From positions 1,736,001 through 1,800,000 of the forward strand of contig NZ_CP109130.1 of the NCBI RefSeq assembly GCF_035917975.1: 64,000 nt of DNA, written 5' to 3'. The notes beneath the pieces are model-generated. The model saw only the letters and a program-made list of their open reading frames with translations, ran no database searches and had not been told where the DNA came from. The stretch is from Streptosporangium sp. NBC_01756 (lineage in GTDB: Bacteria > Actinomycetota > Actinomycetes > Streptosporangiales > Streptosporangiaceae). Made by a program: the position numbers and the translations under genes. This document shows positions 9,506-18,229 of this stretch, piece after piece. Each line of letters begins with the position of its first letter. Position 1 is the stretch's first letter.

Positions 9506-10929
9506 CTGGTCCCCCGTAGTCCGTTCCCCTTGATGACCTCGCGATACCACAGCGCGCTGTCCTTGAGCAGGCGGCGCTGGGTGGCGAAGTCGACGTGCAC
9601 GATGCCGAACCTGCGCCGGTACCCCTCGGCCCATTCGAAATTATCCAGCAGAGACCAGACCAGATAGCCCCGCACATCCGCGCCCTCGGCGATCGCCGCG
9701 TGTACGGCGCGCAGATGACCGTCCAGATAGCCGGTCCGGCCGGTGTCGTGGACCCGGCCGTCCTCCACGACGTCGTCGAAGGCCGCGCCGTTCTCGGTGA
9801 CGATCAGACCCACCTCGGGATAGTCGTCGGCCAGCCGCAGGAGCAGCCGGGACAGCCCGTTGGGCACGATCGGCCAGCCCATGGCGGTGACCGGCGCGTC
9901 GACCGTGCAGAAGCGGACGTCCTCGCTGCCCGGCCACGCCGCGTCGGCCGCCTCCCCGGGACCGGACTCGACCACACACGGGTTGTAGTAGTTGATGCCG
10001 ATCGCCTCGATCGGCTGGTTGATCGTTTGGAGGTCGCCGTCACGGATGTGGGCGAGACCGCCGTTGCGTTCGACGACCGCCAGCAGCTGCGCGGGATACT
10101 CCCCGCGCAGCGCGGGGTCGAGGAACTGCCGGACGAGCAGGGTGTCGATCCGGTCCACCGCCTCGGTGTCCGCCGCCGACGGCTCGGCCGCCGGGTCGCG
10201 CACCTGTTCAGGAGTGATCACCGGCGCGAGGTTGAGCACCAGCGCGACCTCCTCGGCTCCCCCGGCGCGGAGCGCCTGCGTCGCCAGCCCGTGCCCCAGC
10301 AGCAGGTGGTGGGCCGCTCGCAGCGCGGCGGCGGGGTCCTGCCTGCCCGGCGCGTGGACCCCGTTCCCGTAGCCGAGGAAGGCCGACACCCACGGCTCGT
10401 TGAGGGTGCTCCAGTGCTGGACCCGATCCCCCAGCCGCTCGTGTACGGCCCGCGCGTAGTCGGCGAACCGGTGGGCGGTGTCCCGCGCGGGCCAGCCCCC
10501 GGCGTCCTCCAGCGTCTGGGGCAGGTCCCAGTGGTAGAGGGTGGCGTACGGCGTTATCCCAGCCTCCAGCAGCCTGTCGACCAGGCGGCTGTAGAAGTCC
10601 AGGCCCCGGGGGTTGATCCGGCCGGTGCCGTCGGGCTGGACGCGAGGCCAGGCGACGGAGAAGCGGTAGGCGGCCAGGCCCAGCTCGCTCATCAGCCGGA
10701 CGTCGTCGGCGTAGTGGAAGTAGTGCTCGCAGGCCACGTCACCGGTGTCGCCCCCGGCGACCTTGCCCGGCGTACCGGAGAAGGTGTCCCAGATCGAGGG
10801 CTGCCTGCCGTCCTCCTTGACCGCGCCCTCGATCTGGTAGGACGCGGTGGCGGCGCCCCAGACGAAACCGGTGGGGAAGTCCGCGCGCCCCTGCGTGAGG
10901 GTCGCCCCCCGAATACCCGCGACGGTCAT
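9502..10929 (-). CDS. GH1 family beta-glucosidase (second copy)
   Basis: A 475-aa cytosolic family 1 glycoside hydrolase. The acid/base is in TLNEPW (Glu 178) and the nucleophile in VTENG (Glu about 379); the signature FPTGFVWGAATASYQIEGA is near the N-terminus. The overall plan is the same as the first copy, with a slightly longer N-terminus and an insert around residues 245-260. It lies downstream of two permease genes, with a hairpin in the 58-bp gap, and overlaps the LacI start by 4 bp. A role in cytosolic beta-glucoside or cellobiose cleavage follows from family and context. Confidence 0.95.
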   Translation of the reverse strand: MTVAGIRGATLTQGRADFPTGFVWGAATASYQIEGAVKEDGRQPSIWDTFSGTPGKVAGGDTGDVACEHYFHYADDVRLMSELGLAAYRFSVAWPRVQPDGTGRINPRGLDFYSRLVDRLLEAGITPYATLYHWDLPQTLEDAGGWPARDTAHRFADYARAVHERLGDRVQHWSTLNEPWVSAFLGYGNGVHAPGRQDPAAALRAAHHLLLGHGLATQALRAGGAEEVALVLNLAPVITPEQVRDPAAEPSAADTEAVDRIDTLLVRQFLDPALRGEYPAQLLAVVERNGGLAHIRDGDLQTINQPIEAIGINYYNPCVVESGPGEAADAAWPGSEDVRFCTVDAPVTAMGWPIVPNGLSRLLLRLADDYPEVGLIVTENGAAFDDVVEDGRVHDTGRTGYLDGHLRAVHAAIAEGADVRGYLVWSLLDNFEWAEGYRRRFGIVHVDFATQRRLLKDSALWYREVIKGNGLRGTR

Positions 10930-10951
10930 CGAATCTCCTTGAACGTGGATA

Positions 10952-10971
10952 CCCCCGCCTCCGGGCGGGGG
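10952..10971 (-). promoter_or_regulatory. Intercistronic GC-rich hairpin before GH1
   Basis: An 8-bp perfect stem (CCCCCGCC / GGCGGGGG) with a TCCG tetraloop in the 58-bp gap between permease stop and GH1 start. There is no U-tract. It may act in mRNA processing or partial termination. Confidence 0.5.
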
Positions 10972-10987
10972 AGGAAACGGGAGGAGG

Positions 10988-11875
10988 TCAACCCTTGACA
11001 GCTCCTTGCATGATTCCTCCGATGATCTGTTTTCCGAGCAGTGCGAACACCGCGACCAGTGGCAGGGTGCCGAGCGTGGTGCCCGCCAGCCCGAGCACGT
11101 AGTCGTTGACGTATCCGCTGGCCAGCGTGGACAGGGCGACCTGCACCGTCGGGTCCTCCGGGGTCAGGACGACCAGCGGCCAGAAGTAGTCGTTCCAGGC
11201 CGACATGAAGGTGAGCATGCCGAGCACGGCCGCCGCGGGGCGGGCGGCCGGGAGCACGACGTGCCAGAAGAGGCCCCAGGTGGTGCATCCGTCGACCCGG
11301 CCGGCCTCCAGCAGCTCGGTCGGCAGCGCCCGGGACAGATACTGGGTCATGAAGAACACGCCGAACGCGTTGACGAGCGCGGGCACGATCAGCGCGTACA
11401 TGGTGCCGGTCCACTCCAGCTTCACCATCAGCATGTACAGCGGGATGATCCCGAGCTGGGCCGGCACCATCATGGTCGCCACGGTGAGCACCAGCAGGGC
11501 GTTCCTGCCGCGGAAGCGCAGCTTGGCGAAGGCGAACCCGGCCAGCGTGGAAAAAAACATCACCGCGAGCGCGATGGAGCCGGAGACCAGGACGGAGTTG
11601 ACCATCGCCAGGGCGAAGGGGACGGTGTCGAAGACGCGGGCGATATTGGCGAAGAGGTTGCCGCCGGGCAGCAGCGGGGGCGGGACATCGGCCAGGGCCG
11701 CGTTGTCGCGGGAGGCCACCACGACGCTGTAGTAGAGCGGCAGCGCGGAGAAGAACGCCACTGCGGCCAGGGTGAGGTAGGTGAGCCGGCGGGCAGCGCC
11801 GGAGCGGGGACGCCGGCCCGCGGGGACGGCGGCGCGATGACGCCGGGCGGTGCGGACGGCGGTGCGGGCGTTCAC
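10988..11875 (-). CDS. Carbohydrate ABC transporter permease (CUT1, MalG-like, second locus)
   Basis: A 295-aa six-helix permease with EAA loop ELLEAGRVDGCTTWGLFWH. The GTG at 11875 overlaps the stop of the upstream permease by 4 bp (GTGA). The N-terminus is Arg-rich and cytosolic before the first membrane segment (LTYLTLAAVAFFSALPLYYS). It forms the inner-membrane channel with the protein encoded at 12837 and probably uses a remote shared ATPase. Confidence 0.92.
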   Translation of the reverse strand: MNARTAVRTARRHRAAVPAGRRPRSGAARRLTYLTLAAVAFFSALPLYYSVVVASRDNAALADVPPPLLPGGNLFANIARVFDTVPFALAMVNSVLVSGSIALAVMFFSTLAGFAFAKLRFRGRNALLVLTVATMMVPAQLGIIPLYMLMVKLEWTGTMYALIVPALVNAFGVFFMTQYLSRALPTELLEAGRVDGCTTWGLFWHVVLPAARPAAAVLGMLTFMSAWNDYFWPLVVLTPEDPTVQVALSTLASGYVNDYVLGLAGTTLGTLPLVAVFALLGKQIIGGIMQGAVKG

Positions 11876-12837
11876 GTCAGCCCTCCCTTCGCGCGGCGGG
11901 TGAGCAGGTAGTTGACGCCCGCGACCAGGACGATGAAGGCGAACATCATCCAGGAGATGGCCGAGGCGTAGCCGAAGTCGAGCTTGGTGAAGTTCTCGTA
12001 GATGAACAGCGAGAGCGTCTGGTACTGCCGGTCCGGGCCGCCGGAGATGCTGTAGGAGCCGAACAGCAGCGGCTCGGCGAGGATCTGCATCGCACCGATC
12101 GTCGAGGTGATGACGACGAAGACGGTGGTGGGCCTGATCATCGGAATGGTGATCTTGCGGAGCTGGGTGAACCCGCTCGCACCGTCGAGGGTGGCCGCCT
12201 CGTACAGTTCGCGCGGTACGGCCTGCATGGCCGCCAGGAAGATCAGCGTGTTGTAGCCCGTCCACCGCCACATGATCATTACGGAGATGGCGGCATGGGA
12301 GGTGGCCACCCCCTCGTTCCAGGCGACGCCGCCGACGCCGAACCAGGAGAGCATCCAGTTGATCATGCCGAAGTCACGGCCGAACAGCTGGCTGAAGATG
12401 ACCACCACCGCGACCACGCTGGTCACGTTGGGCAGCAGCAGCGTGATGCGGAAGAAGGTCTGCGCCCGCAGCGGCCGGTTCAGCAGGTGAGCCAGCCAGA
12501 TGGCCAGCAGTAGTTGCGGCGCGGTGGACAGCACTCCGATGGACAGGGTGTTGAAGGTGGCGTTCCAGAAGTAGTCGTCGGCGAGCAGCGTCCTGAAGTT
12601 GTCCAGGCCGACGAAGGTCTGCTCATCTGACAGCAGGGTCCACTCATGCAGGCTCACCCAGGCGGTGTAGGCCAGGGGGAACAGCCCGAACGCGGAGAAC
12701 AACAGGAAGAACGGGGCCACGTAGGCGTACGGCGAGCCTTTGACGTCGAGCTGGTGGACCAGATGGCGGCGGAGACGGCGGGATCGCACCGGCCTGTTCG
12801 GTGGGACCGCCAGGCGGTCCGGTGCGCGGGTGGCCAT
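11872..12837 (-). CDS. Carbohydrate ABC transporter permease (CUT1, MalF-like, second locus)
   Basis: A 321-aa permease. A basic N-terminal tail precedes membrane segment 1 (YVAPFFLLFSAFGLFPLAYTAW). The EAA loop is ELYEAATLDGASGFTQLRK. The ATG at 12837 has AAAGGAG upstream. It is separated from the binding-protein gene by 77 bp containing a 10-bp GC stem-loop. The organisation is like CebEFG of streptomycetes, although the substrate is not proved. Confidence 0.92.
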   Translation of the reverse strand: MATRAPDRLAVPPNRPVRSRRLRRHLVHQLDVKGSPYAYVAPFFLLFSAFGLFPLAYTAWVSLHEWTLLSDEQTFVGLDNFRTLLADDYFWNATFNTLSIGVLSTAPQLLLAIWLAHLLNRPLRAQTFFRITLLLPNVTSVVAVVVIFSQLFGRDFGMINWMLSWFGVGGVAWNEGVATSHAAISVMIMWRWTGYNTLIFLAAMQAVPRELYEAATLDGASGFTQLRKITIPMIRPTTVFVVITSTIGAMQILAEPLLFGSYSISGGPDRQYQTLSLFIYENFTKLDFGYASAISWMMFAFIVLVAGVNYLLTRRAKGGLT

Positions 12838-12874
12838 GGCAGCTCCTTTCGGCGATTCGTCGGGGAGGGCGGGT

Positions 12875-12901
12875 GGCCGGCCGGTGCGGGGCCGGCCGGC
12901 C
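12875..12901 (-). promoter_or_regulatory. Intercistronic stem-loop after second binding-protein gene
   Basis: A 10-bp perfect stem (GGCCGGCCGG paired with CCGGCCGGCC) with a 7-nt loop, located between binding-protein stop and permease start. It is positioned like the hairpins at 4551 and 28069. Confidence 0.6.
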
Positions 12902-12914
12902 GGGGAAGGACGGG

Positions 12915-14228
12915 CTACTTGATCCTGCCGACGTCCTTCAGCGCCTGCGCCCAGGCCTCCTCGGCGTTCTGCTTGCCCTGCTCCACCCGCTGGAGGCCGT
13001 TGTTGAACGCCAGCAGGACGTCGCCGGCCTTGGGACCCACGCGCTGCGGCTTGAGCGCCTTCGCCGCACTGGTGAAGATCTTGCCGATCGGCGCGTTGCC
13101 GAAGTAGGGGTTGACGTAGTCCGCCACCGCGGGGTCGTCGTACAGGACGGGCAGCGAGGGCAGCGCGCTGGCCTCCTTGAAGAGCATGATCTGGCTCTCC
13201 TTGTTGGTCAGCAGGTCGATCAGCTCGGCGGCCTCCTTGGGGTGCTTGCCCTGCTTGGGCAGCATCAGGTGAGTGCCGCCCTGGTTGCCGCCGCCACCGG
13301 GCACCGCGGCGATGTCCCAGGTGCCCTCACCGGGCTTCTGGTCCTTGATCGTGCCGGTCTTCCAGGCCGGGCAGACCATGGTGGCGAAGGTGCCCTTGGC
13401 GATCCCGGTGTTCCACGGCGGGGTGAAGGCGGCGAGCTTGGCGGACAACCCCTCGTCAATGATCTTCACGGACATGTCGTAGGCCTTGCGCACCTCCGGG
13501 TTGGCGCCGGCGACGATCTTGTACTGGTCGTCGTAGAACCCGACGGGGGCCTGCTCGACCATTGCGCGGAAGTGCTCACCGGGGCCGTCGGTGAACTTGG
13601 CGCCCGCGACCTTGGCCGCGACGAACTTCTTGCCGGTCTCGACGTAGGCGTCCCAGGTCGGCCAGAGCGCCGACACCCCTTCGCGGTCACTGGGCAGACC
13701 GGCCTTCTTGAACAGGTCGGGGCGGTAACACATGGCGAGTCCGCCGACGTCGGTGCCCAGTCCCATGAGCGAGGAGCCGTCGTTGGAGACGCCCAGCTGC
13801 CACTTCCAGTCGAGGTATTCGCTCTGGCGCTTGTCCAGGCCGTAGTCCTTGAGGTTGTAGAACTTGCCGGGTACGGGGGTGAAGGCGCCGACGTAGCCGC
13901 CCTCGACGGCGACGACGTCCGCGGCGCCCGCGCCGGTGGTCAGCTGCGTGATGAGGTTGGTGTGGTGGTCGTTGAACTGCGAGCGGCGCTCCACGATCTC
14001 CACGTTGGGGTGGGTCTTCTTGAACTCCTCATACAGCGGCGCGTAGTGGAAGTCGCTGAAGAGCGCGACGGTCAGCTTGATCTTCTCTCCCGGTTGGGAG
14101 GCCGCCGCGCTGCTTCCTGTGGTGCCGCCGCCGTCGCCGCCGCCGTCGCCGCCGCAGGCGGCGAGGCTCATGGCCAACGCCGACACGGCGACCATCGGGG
14201 TGAGGAACCGCTGACGTAGCTTGCGCAT
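12915..14228 (-). CDS. Sugar ABC transporter solute-binding lipoprotein (second locus)
   Basis: A 437-aa lipoprotein. The signal peptide has lipobox LAAC with Cys 25, followed by a Gly-rich linker. The body is typical of family 1 solute-binding proteins and resembles CebE-type cello-oligosaccharide binders in gene context (CebR-like sites upstream, GH1 downstream), though the ligand is inferred. The ATG at 14228 follows AGGAGGG on the minus strand. It is the first gene of a five-gene operon (binding protein, two permeases, GH1, LacI) with a LacI-type palindrome 36 bp upstream. Confidence 0.9.
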   Translation of the reverse strand: MRKLRQRFLTPMVAVSALAMSLAACGGDGGGDGGGTTGSSAAASQPGEKIKLTVALFSDFHYAPLYEEFKKTHPNVEIVERRSQFNDHHTNLITQLTTGAGAADVVAVEGGYVGAFTPVPGKFYNLKDYGLDKRQSEYLDWKWQLGVSNDGSSLMGLGTDVGGLAMCYRPDLFKKAGLPSDREGVSALWPTWDAYVETGKKFVAAKVAGAKFTDGPGEHFRAMVEQAPVGFYDDQYKIVAGANPEVRKAYDMSVKIIDEGLSAKLAAFTPPWNTGIAKGTFATMVCPAWKTGTIKDQKPGEGTWDIAAVPGGGGNQGGTHLMLPKQGKHPKEAAELIDLLTNKESQIMLFKEASALPSLPVLYDDPAVADYVNPYFGNAPIGKIFTSAAKALKPQRVGPKAGDVLLAFNNGLQRVEQGKQNAEEAWAQALKDVGRIK

Positions 14229-14263
14229 GGAACCCTCCTAGGGTCCTCATAAGTGATCATGGA

Positions 14264-14275
14264 GAGAGCGCTCCC
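14264..14275. promoter_or_regulatory. LacI-family operator, imperfect (GAGAGCGCTCCC)
   Basis: One mismatch from GAGAGCGCTCTC, 36 bp upstream of the binding-protein ATG. It occupies the same relative place as the site at 5994 in the first locus. Confidence 0.7.
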
Positions 14276-14351
14276 TGAGCAGATTGATGGCAGTGGAGTT
14301 ACCTGTCAACGACATCTCGGATAACGATCGCTGTTATCAATCGACCAAGAA

Positions 14352-14369
14352 TTGGAGAGCGCTCTCCAA
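14352..14369. promoter_or_regulatory. LacI-family operator, perfect 18-bp palindrome
   Basis: TTGGAGAGCGCTCTCCAA is a perfect 18-bp palindrome, the strongest LacI-type site in the window. It is probably the principal operator of the second sugar operon. Confidence 0.85.
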
Positions 14370-14425
14370 AAACGCGTCGAGTTTTCGCAGGTCAAATAGG
14401 TGCAGAGAGATCGTTTATCCAATTT

Positions 14426-14439
14426 TGGGAACGCTCCCA
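14426..14439. promoter_or_regulatory. CebR-like operator TGGGAACGCTCCCA
   Basis: This differs by one base from TGGGAGCGCTCCCA, the CebR operator described in streptomycetes. It lies in the promoter region of the second sugar operon. It may bind a CebR-type repressor encoded elsewhere, or one of the local LacI proteins. Confidence 0.6.
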
Positions 14440-14533
14440 TCGAAAAAAGTCAGATGAACGTCGCGTGGCGGCCATATTTCGCGGCGGCGGTCCCGGCGCC
14501 GCCGACTCTGACCGTCGTCGCCGACCTCTGATG

Positions 14534-14549
14534 CGGGGAGCGCTCCCCG
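14534..14549. promoter_or_regulatory. LacI-type 16-bp palindrome
   Basis: CGGGGAGCGCTCCCCG is a perfect 16-bp palindrome sharing the GGAGCGCTCC core. It is 306 bp from the sugar operon start and 290 bp from FKBP. It could be an auxiliary, DNA-looping operator. Confidence 0.55.
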
Positions 14550-14838
14550 TGTTTCTTCACCGGCTTGCCGCGGATCGGCCGACCACCCGCCCGGCTCACC
14601 GAACCAACCGCATCCGCTTCGCGGTCAGCCGCCCGGCTCACCGCATCGCACGCAAGGGGATCCCGGCGGTGGAGCCGCGCCTCCGGGGTGCGGGACCGTA
14701 CGCCCCCGCCACGGCCTACCTGGGAAGTGCGACGCCGACCCCGGCGTGTCCCTCTGTCTCTCATCCGCCCGCCGGACCCCGTAGAGTCATCCGGCCGGTC
14801 GGAAACCAACCGGCGCGTATCCAACCAAGGAGAACCAC

Positions 14839-15213
14839 GTGGCACTGGAGAAGCCGGAGATCGACTTCCCGGAGGGCGACGCGCCCGCGGAGCTGCAGAT
14901 CGTCGACATCGTCGAGGGGAACGGCCAGGAGGCCAAACCCGGGCACAGGGTCAGCGTGCACTACGTCGGCGTTGCCTTCTCCACCGGCGAGGAGTTCGAC
15001 GCGTCGTGGAACCGCGGTGACGCCTTCGACTTCCAGCTGGGCGGCGGTCAGGTCATCGCGGGCTGGGACCAGGGGGTGGCGGGCATGAAGGTCGGCGGCC
15101 GCCGCCGTCTCACCATCCCGCCCCACCTCGGCTACGGCAGCCGCGGCGCGGGTGCCCGTATCAAGCCGGGCGAGACGCTCATCTTCGTCGTGGACCTGCT
15201 CGGCGTCAGCTGA
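14839..15213 (+). CDS. FKBP-type peptidyl-prolyl cis-trans isomerase
   Basis: A 124-aa single-domain FKBP that catalyses proline isomerisation during folding. It carries family motifs [51 protein letters not shown] and [12 protein letters not shown]. It is cytosolic, without a signal peptide or linker. The GTG at 14839 has AAGGAG at a proper distance. A 15-bp perfect terminator hairpin follows 10 bp after the stop, so it is probably a single-gene transcript. Confidence 0.95.
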   Translation: MALEKPEIDFPEGDAPAELQIVDIVEGNGQEAKPGHRVSVHYVGVAFSTGEEFDASWNRGDAFDFQLGGGQVIAGWDQGVAGMKVGGRRRLTIPPHLGYGSRGAGARIKPGETLIFVVDLLGVS

Positions 15214-15223
15214 CGTTCCGCTG

Positions 15224-15255
15224 ACGGGCCGTCCCTCCGAGGAGGGACGGCCCGT
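15224..15255. terminator. Strong hairpin terminator after FKBP gene
   Basis: A perfect 15-bp inverted repeat (15224-15238 with 15241-15255) separated by only 2 bp and without a clear U-tract. In high-GC actinobacteria such long GC stems commonly act as terminators. Confidence 0.75.
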
Positions 15256-15328
15256 GTCTCCGAGGATCACTCCGAAAAGCGGGATCCGCACTCCCGGAAT
15301 GTCACCCCCAGCTCTTAGGCTGGGCCTT

Positions 15329-16855
15329 GTGCTGTTGATCGATCTTGCGCGCACCTCCGCCGCCGTCGCCGCGGGCTCCGCCCGGCTGGCCAAGGTCGGC
15401 CATCTCGCGGAGTTGCTCGGCCGGGTCACCCCGGACGAGGCGGAGATCGCCATCGCCTATCTCTCCGGCGAGCTGCCACAGCGCCATATCGGTGTGGGCT
15501 GGGCCGGTCTGCAGGACCCGCCGGACCCGCGGCTGGCCGCGACCGCCACCCTGCGCCAGGTCAACGACCTCCTCGACCGGGTCAAGGCCCAGTCCGGTCC
15601 GGGCTCCCAGGCGGCGCGTAAGATCCTGATCACCGAGCTGTTCGGAGCACTCACCCGCCAGGAGCAGACCTTCCTGTTCCGCCTGCTCCGCAGCGAATTG
15701 CGGCAGGGCGCGCTGGACGGGGTGATGGTCGAGGCCATCGCGAAGGCGGCCGCGGTGCCGGTGGCCGAGGTCCGCCGGGCGCTGACCCTCCGCGGCTGGC
15801 TGCCCGCCGTCGGCGCCGCCGCGCTGAGCGGCGGGATTGAGGCGCTGCGCGCCTTCCACCTGGAGGTGGGCCGTCCCGTGTCACCGATGCTCGCGCAGAG
15901 CGCCACCTCCGTCGCCGCCGCCATGGGCAAGCTCGGCGGCCCGGCGGCGATCGAGTGGAAGCTCGACGGTGTCCGGGTGCAGGCGCACCGCTCCGGTGAC
16001 GCGGTGCGTGTTTTCACCCGGACCCTCGACGACATCACCGCCCAGGTGCCCGAGCTGGTCGAGGCGGTCCGGGCGCTGCCCTCCGATGACCTCGTCCTGG
16101 ACGGCGAGGTCATCGCGCTCCGCCCCGACGGCAGCCCCGAGCCCTTTCAGATCACCTCAGGCCGGGTGTCCAGCCGTATCGACGTGACCGGGGCGCGCGA
16201 GAAGACCCCGCTCCGGGTCTTCTTCTTCGACGCCCTCCGGGTGGACGGCGCCGATCTGCTCGAACTGCCGGGCGAGACACGCCATTCGGCGCTGGTCGCG
16301 GCCGTCCCCCCGGAGCTGGTGACTCCCCGTCTGGTCACCGACGACGTCGCGCACGGGGAGGCGTTCTTCAAGGAGGTCGTCAGGAGCGGTCACGAGGGCG
16401 TGGTGGTCAAGTCGCTGCACACGCCCTACGCCGCCGGACGACGCGGTGCCGGCTGGATCAAGGTGAAGCCCCGGCACACTCTCGATCTGGTCGTCCTCGC
16501 CGTCGAGTGGGGCAGCGGCCGCCGCGAGGGCAAGCTCTCCAACCTGCATCTGGGCGCCCGCGATCCGCAGAGCGGTGAGTTCGTCATGCTCGGCAAGACC
16601 TTCAAGGGGCTGACCGACGAGCTGCTCGTCTGGCAGACGGAACGCTTCCTGGAGCTTGCCGAGGGCCCCACCGACGGCTGGACCGTCGTCGTCCGTCCCG
16701 AGCTCGTCGTCGAGATCGCGTTCGACGGGGTCCAGCAGTCCAGCCGTTACCCCGGGGGAATGGCACTCCGCTTCGCGCGGGTGATCCGCTACCGCCCCGA
16801 CAAGAGCACCGCCGAGGCCGACACCGTGGAGACGGTGCGCTCCCTCATGCTCTGA
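15329..16855 (+). CDS. ligB: ATP-dependent DNA ligase, LigB type
   Basis: A 508-aa ATP-dependent DNA ligase that seals nicked duplex DNA. The N-terminal DNA-binding domain contains [14 protein letters not shown]. The adenylation motif I is EWKLDGVR, with the AMP-accepting Lys at about 211. Later nucleotidyltransferase motifs are [16 protein letters not shown] and WIKVKP, followed by [13 protein letters not shown] leading into the OB-fold. Length and motifs match mycobacterial LigB (about 507 aa), a non-essential ligase beside NAD-dependent LigA. The GTG at 15329 ([10 protein letters not shown]) fits the family N-terminus; an in-frame ATG at 15299 is an alternative. Confidence 0.95.
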   Translation: MLLIDLARTSAAVAAGSARLAKVGHLAELLGRVTPDEAEIAIAYLSGELPQRHIGVGWAGLQDPPDPRLAATATLRQVNDLLDRVKAQSGPGSQAARKILITELFGALTRQEQTFLFRLLRSELRQGALDGVMVEAIAKAAAVPVAEVRRALTLRGWLPAVGAAALSGGIEALRAFHLEVGRPVSPMLAQSATSVAAAMGKLGGPAAIEWKLDGVRVQAHRSGDAVRVFTRTLDDITAQVPELVEAVRALPSDDLVLDGEVIALRPDGSPEPFQITSGRVSSRIDVTGAREKTPLRVFFFDALRVDGADLLELPGETRHSALVAAVPPELVTPRLVTDDVAHGEAFFKEVVRSGHEGVVVKSLHTPYAAGRRGAGWIKVKPRHTLDLVVLAVEWGSGRREGKLSNLHLGARDPQSGEFVMLGKTFKGLTDELLVWQTERFLELAEGPTDGWTVVVRPELVVEIAFDGVQQSSRYPGGMALRFARVIRYRPDKSTAEADTVETVRSLML

Positions 16856-16857
16856 TC

Positions 16858-17040
16858 TGCCCTGCCCTGCCCTATTTTGACCTGCACTGCGCCGACCTTG
16901 TCCTGATCTGCGCTGCGCTTGCCCTGACCTGCGTCGACCTGGCCTTGCCCTGCTCGGACTGCCGCCCTGCCCTGTTCTACTCTGCCCTGACATGTGATGA
17001 CCTGGTCTGTCCTGTTCTACTCTGACCTGCCCTGATCCGG
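16858..17040. repeat. Degenerate pentanucleotide tract (CCTGC/CCTGA-like)
   Basis: About 180 bp just past the ligase stop is built of imperfect 5-bp units such as CTGCC, CTGAC and CTGTT, keeping a five-base register over long stretches. The sub-block CCTGTTCTACTCTG occurs twice (near 16973 and 17012). It has no gene-like features. It looks like a decayed simple-sequence repeat. Confidence 0.7.
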
Positions 17041-17466
17041 CCCATGCCGCCCCGATCCGTCGGCCACGCACCGGACAGAAGGGCACGTCGATGTCTCACC
17101 CCGGGATCACGATCCAAGACGCGAGGCCGTATCTGCGCGACGTCCTGGATATGGGCCTTCACCGAACTCTCAGGGTGTGGTCCGTCGATCCTGACCGGAC
17201 CTCACGTGTCGGGCCGCAGCCACAAATGATCGATATTGCCGATTTGGCGTGATTTGTCCGATCTTCTCCTAAGTGATCTATTTTGTTGACAAAAGTGGCA
17301 TAAGTCACCATAGTTCCATTAACTTGCCTTTACTGATGGTTTGTCGCATATTGTCAACCGCATCGCTGCGGGGCACCCCTGTACCCCCGGCTGCTGAGGT
17401 CGGCCCTGGCGCGCCCGTCTCCCCTGCGCCATACGGCCTCCTCTGTCCTGTCCCCGACTTTGGACC
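17041..17466. other. Intergenic region upstream of RlpA-like gene
   Basis: No gene is seen. An AT-richer stretch (about 17226-17350, including TTGTTGACAAAAG) is probably the promoter region of the RlpA-like gene. I looked for the c-di-AMP (ydaO) riboswitch that often precedes actinobacterial cell-wall genes and did not recognise one. Confidence 0.5.
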
Positions 17467-18222
17467 GTGGTTTCCTTGGGCCTGCACTCCTCCCCCTCGT
17501 CCCCCGGCACCTCACCCTCGAAGAAGAAATCGCCGACGAACCGGCAACTCCTGGCCACACTGGCCGCCGGTGTCATGGTGGTGGCCGTGGCTTCGGCCAC
17601 CACCTGGGCGCTCTCCGCCGACGGCGACACTTCGCGGACGACCGCCTCCGTCGGCCTGGCCGCCGCACGCTCCCCTCAGCCCGCCGCCCCTACCGGCTCC
17701 CCCTCCCTCCAGGAGGCGACGGCAGGGAACATGACGGCCGCCACCGACCAGATCACCACCCCGCCGCCCGGCGCCTCCGCCACCCCCACGGCAGCACCGG
17801 GCGAGAGCCGTACCTCCCAGACGAAGGACACACTGGGCGAGGCGGGGACCGCCACGCCGAAGGCCACGCCGAAGGCGGCGAAGCCCCACGCCCCCAAGGC
17901 CCCCAAGGCCCCCGCCAAGCCGAAGGCCCACGTGGTCTCCACCGGGTCCTGCGGTGCTTCGTTCTACGACGAGGGGCAGATGACGGCCAGCGGCGAGCGC
18001 TTCAACCCCCAGGCGATGACCGCCGCCCACAAGACCCTCCCCCTGGGGAGCAAGGTCCGGGTGACCAACCCCGCCACCGGCGAGTCGGTGACGGTCCGGA
18101 TCAACGACCGCGGGCCCTATGTGGGCGGCCGTTGCCTCGACCTGTCCAGGGCTGCCTTCTCCGCCATCGGCAGCACCGGCGCCGGTGTCATGCGGGTCAG
18201 ATACGAGGTCCTCGGCACCTGA
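17467..18222 (+). CDS. RlpA-like double-psi beta-barrel protein, membrane anchored
   Basis: A 251-aa protein. A short basic cytosolic tail is followed by one membrane segment (residues 28-49), a long Pro/Ala/Lys-rich linker (about 60-155, with KAPKAPAKPK repeats) and a C-terminal double-psi beta-barrel domain (about 160-251). The domain has the RlpA signature: GASFYDEGQMTASGERF, AAHKTLPLGSKVRVTN, VRINDRGPY, LDLSRAAF. RlpA proteins act on or bind denuded peptidoglycan in the cell envelope. The catalytic Asp of VRINDRGPY is present. The GTG at 17467 is the furthest plausible start; no strong ribosome binding site is visible. Confidence 0.85.
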   Translation: MVSLGLHSSPSSPGTSPSKKKSPTNRQLLATLAAGVMVVAVASATTWALSADGDTSRTTASVGLAAARSPQPAAPTGSPSLQEATAGNMTAATDQITTPPPGASATPTAAPGESRTSQTKDTLGEAGTATPKATPKAAKPHAPKAPKAPAKPKAHVVSTGSCGASFYDEGQMTASGERFNPQAMTAAHKTLPLGSKVRVTNPATGESVTVRINDRGPYVGGRCLDLSRAAFSAIGSTGAGVMRVRYEVLGT

Positions 18223-18229
18223 ACGCGAC

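Larger units (their letters stand above)
14229..14838. other. 610-bp intergenic control region
   Basis: No credible gene is seen here. The left half (14229-14450) is distinctly AT-richer than its surroundings and holds three LacI-type operators and the promoter of the minus-strand sugar operon. The right half holds a fourth palindrome and a short direct repeat (CCGCCCGGCTCACCG twice, near 14588 and 14630) before the FKBP gene. Confidence 0.6.

Noticed and set aside
14465..15088. Plus-strand frame through the region before FKBP
   Set aside because: Low-complexity Arg/Pro composition; overlaps operators and FKBP in another frame.
16157..17086. Minus-strand frame with SGQ/RTGQ repeats
   Set aside because: It runs antisense through ligB and into the pentamer repeat; the repeat alone creates the pattern.
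17041..17466. Possible c-di-AMP riboswitch before the RlpA-like gene
   Set aside because: Conserved riboswitch blocks were not found on reading the leader.
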